A DNA stretch of 64,000 nucleotides from Pasteurella atlantica. Its GTDB lineage: Bacteria; Pseudomonadota; Gammaproteobacteria; Enterobacterales; Pasteurellaceae. The notes under the pieces were generated by a model. That model saw only the letters and a program-made list of their open reading frames with translations. It was not told the DNA's origin and ran no database searches. Location of the stretch: contig NZ_OY856306.1 of NCBI RefSeq assembly GCF_963693435.1, forward strand, positions 124,001 to 188,000, in the 5' to 3' direction. Position numbers and translations under genes: made by a program. Of the stretch, positions 63,167 through 64,000 are shown one piece after another. How positions within the stretch are numbered: position 1 is the first letter of the stretch; each line of letters begins with the position of its first letter.

Positions 63167-64000
<834 letters not shown>

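Overview
The window is chromosomal DNA from a member of the Pasteurellaceae. It is AT-rich, its gene content and order look like Haemophilus/Actinobacillus, and the DNA-uptake core AAGCGGT recurs, mostly between genes and in the extended form AAGCGGTNAGAT followed by an A/T-rich stretch ending in TTTGCAAA or TTTACAAA. I cannot name the species. No rRNA or tRNA gene and no CRISPR array was recognised.

Layout. 1-9.4 kb: cysZ (cut by the window edge), grxD, a DeoR-type regulator with glmS, an AAA/DUF4143 ATPase flanked by imperfect direct repeats, and the CRP-controlled mannitol operon mtlADR. 9.4-17.7 kb: a PqiA-like membrane protein, an intact ISAs1-family element, yceD-rpmF, fabH, trmB, a DUF4184 membrane protein, rppH, a TauE/SafE exporter and lgt. 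17.8-28.4 kb: a defence operon hsdM-hsdS-gajA-gajB-fic-hsdR. It combines a type I restriction-modification system, a Gabija-type nuclease/helicase pair and a Fic protein. hsdM starts with ten copies of CAACCAG, and in this sequence the start codon is out of frame with the gene (phase OFF). 28.6-32.6 kb: surE, yqaA, two tandem LysM lipoprotein genes (the second is nlpD) and truD.

32.6-41.6 kb: an accessory region behind truD. It holds a WG-repeat-like secreted protein, a large TPR-like protein, a decayed LprI-like gene, two near-identical copies of a 99-residue membrane-protein gene, and two extra copies of the truD 3' end. An IS256-family element interrupted by a second copy of the ISAs1 element also lies here. 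41.8-45.9 kb: a TPP riboswitch with an uptake signal inside it controlling thiB (thiP and thiQ do not follow), then a trimeric autotransporter with a CATA tetranucleotide repeat (in frame here) and a collagen-like stalk. 45.9-64 kb: panF-yhdT, a four-gene efflux operon without an ATPase gene, usg, rlmJ, ampD, the lactate genes lctP-lldD, ispB, ybeD-lipB-lipA, mnmE, and the 3' part of ligA running off the end.

The main points of interest are the phase-variable composite defence operon, the repeated truD-tail cassettes, the phase-variable CRP-linked collagen-like adhesin, and the uptake signal built into the TPP riboswitch.
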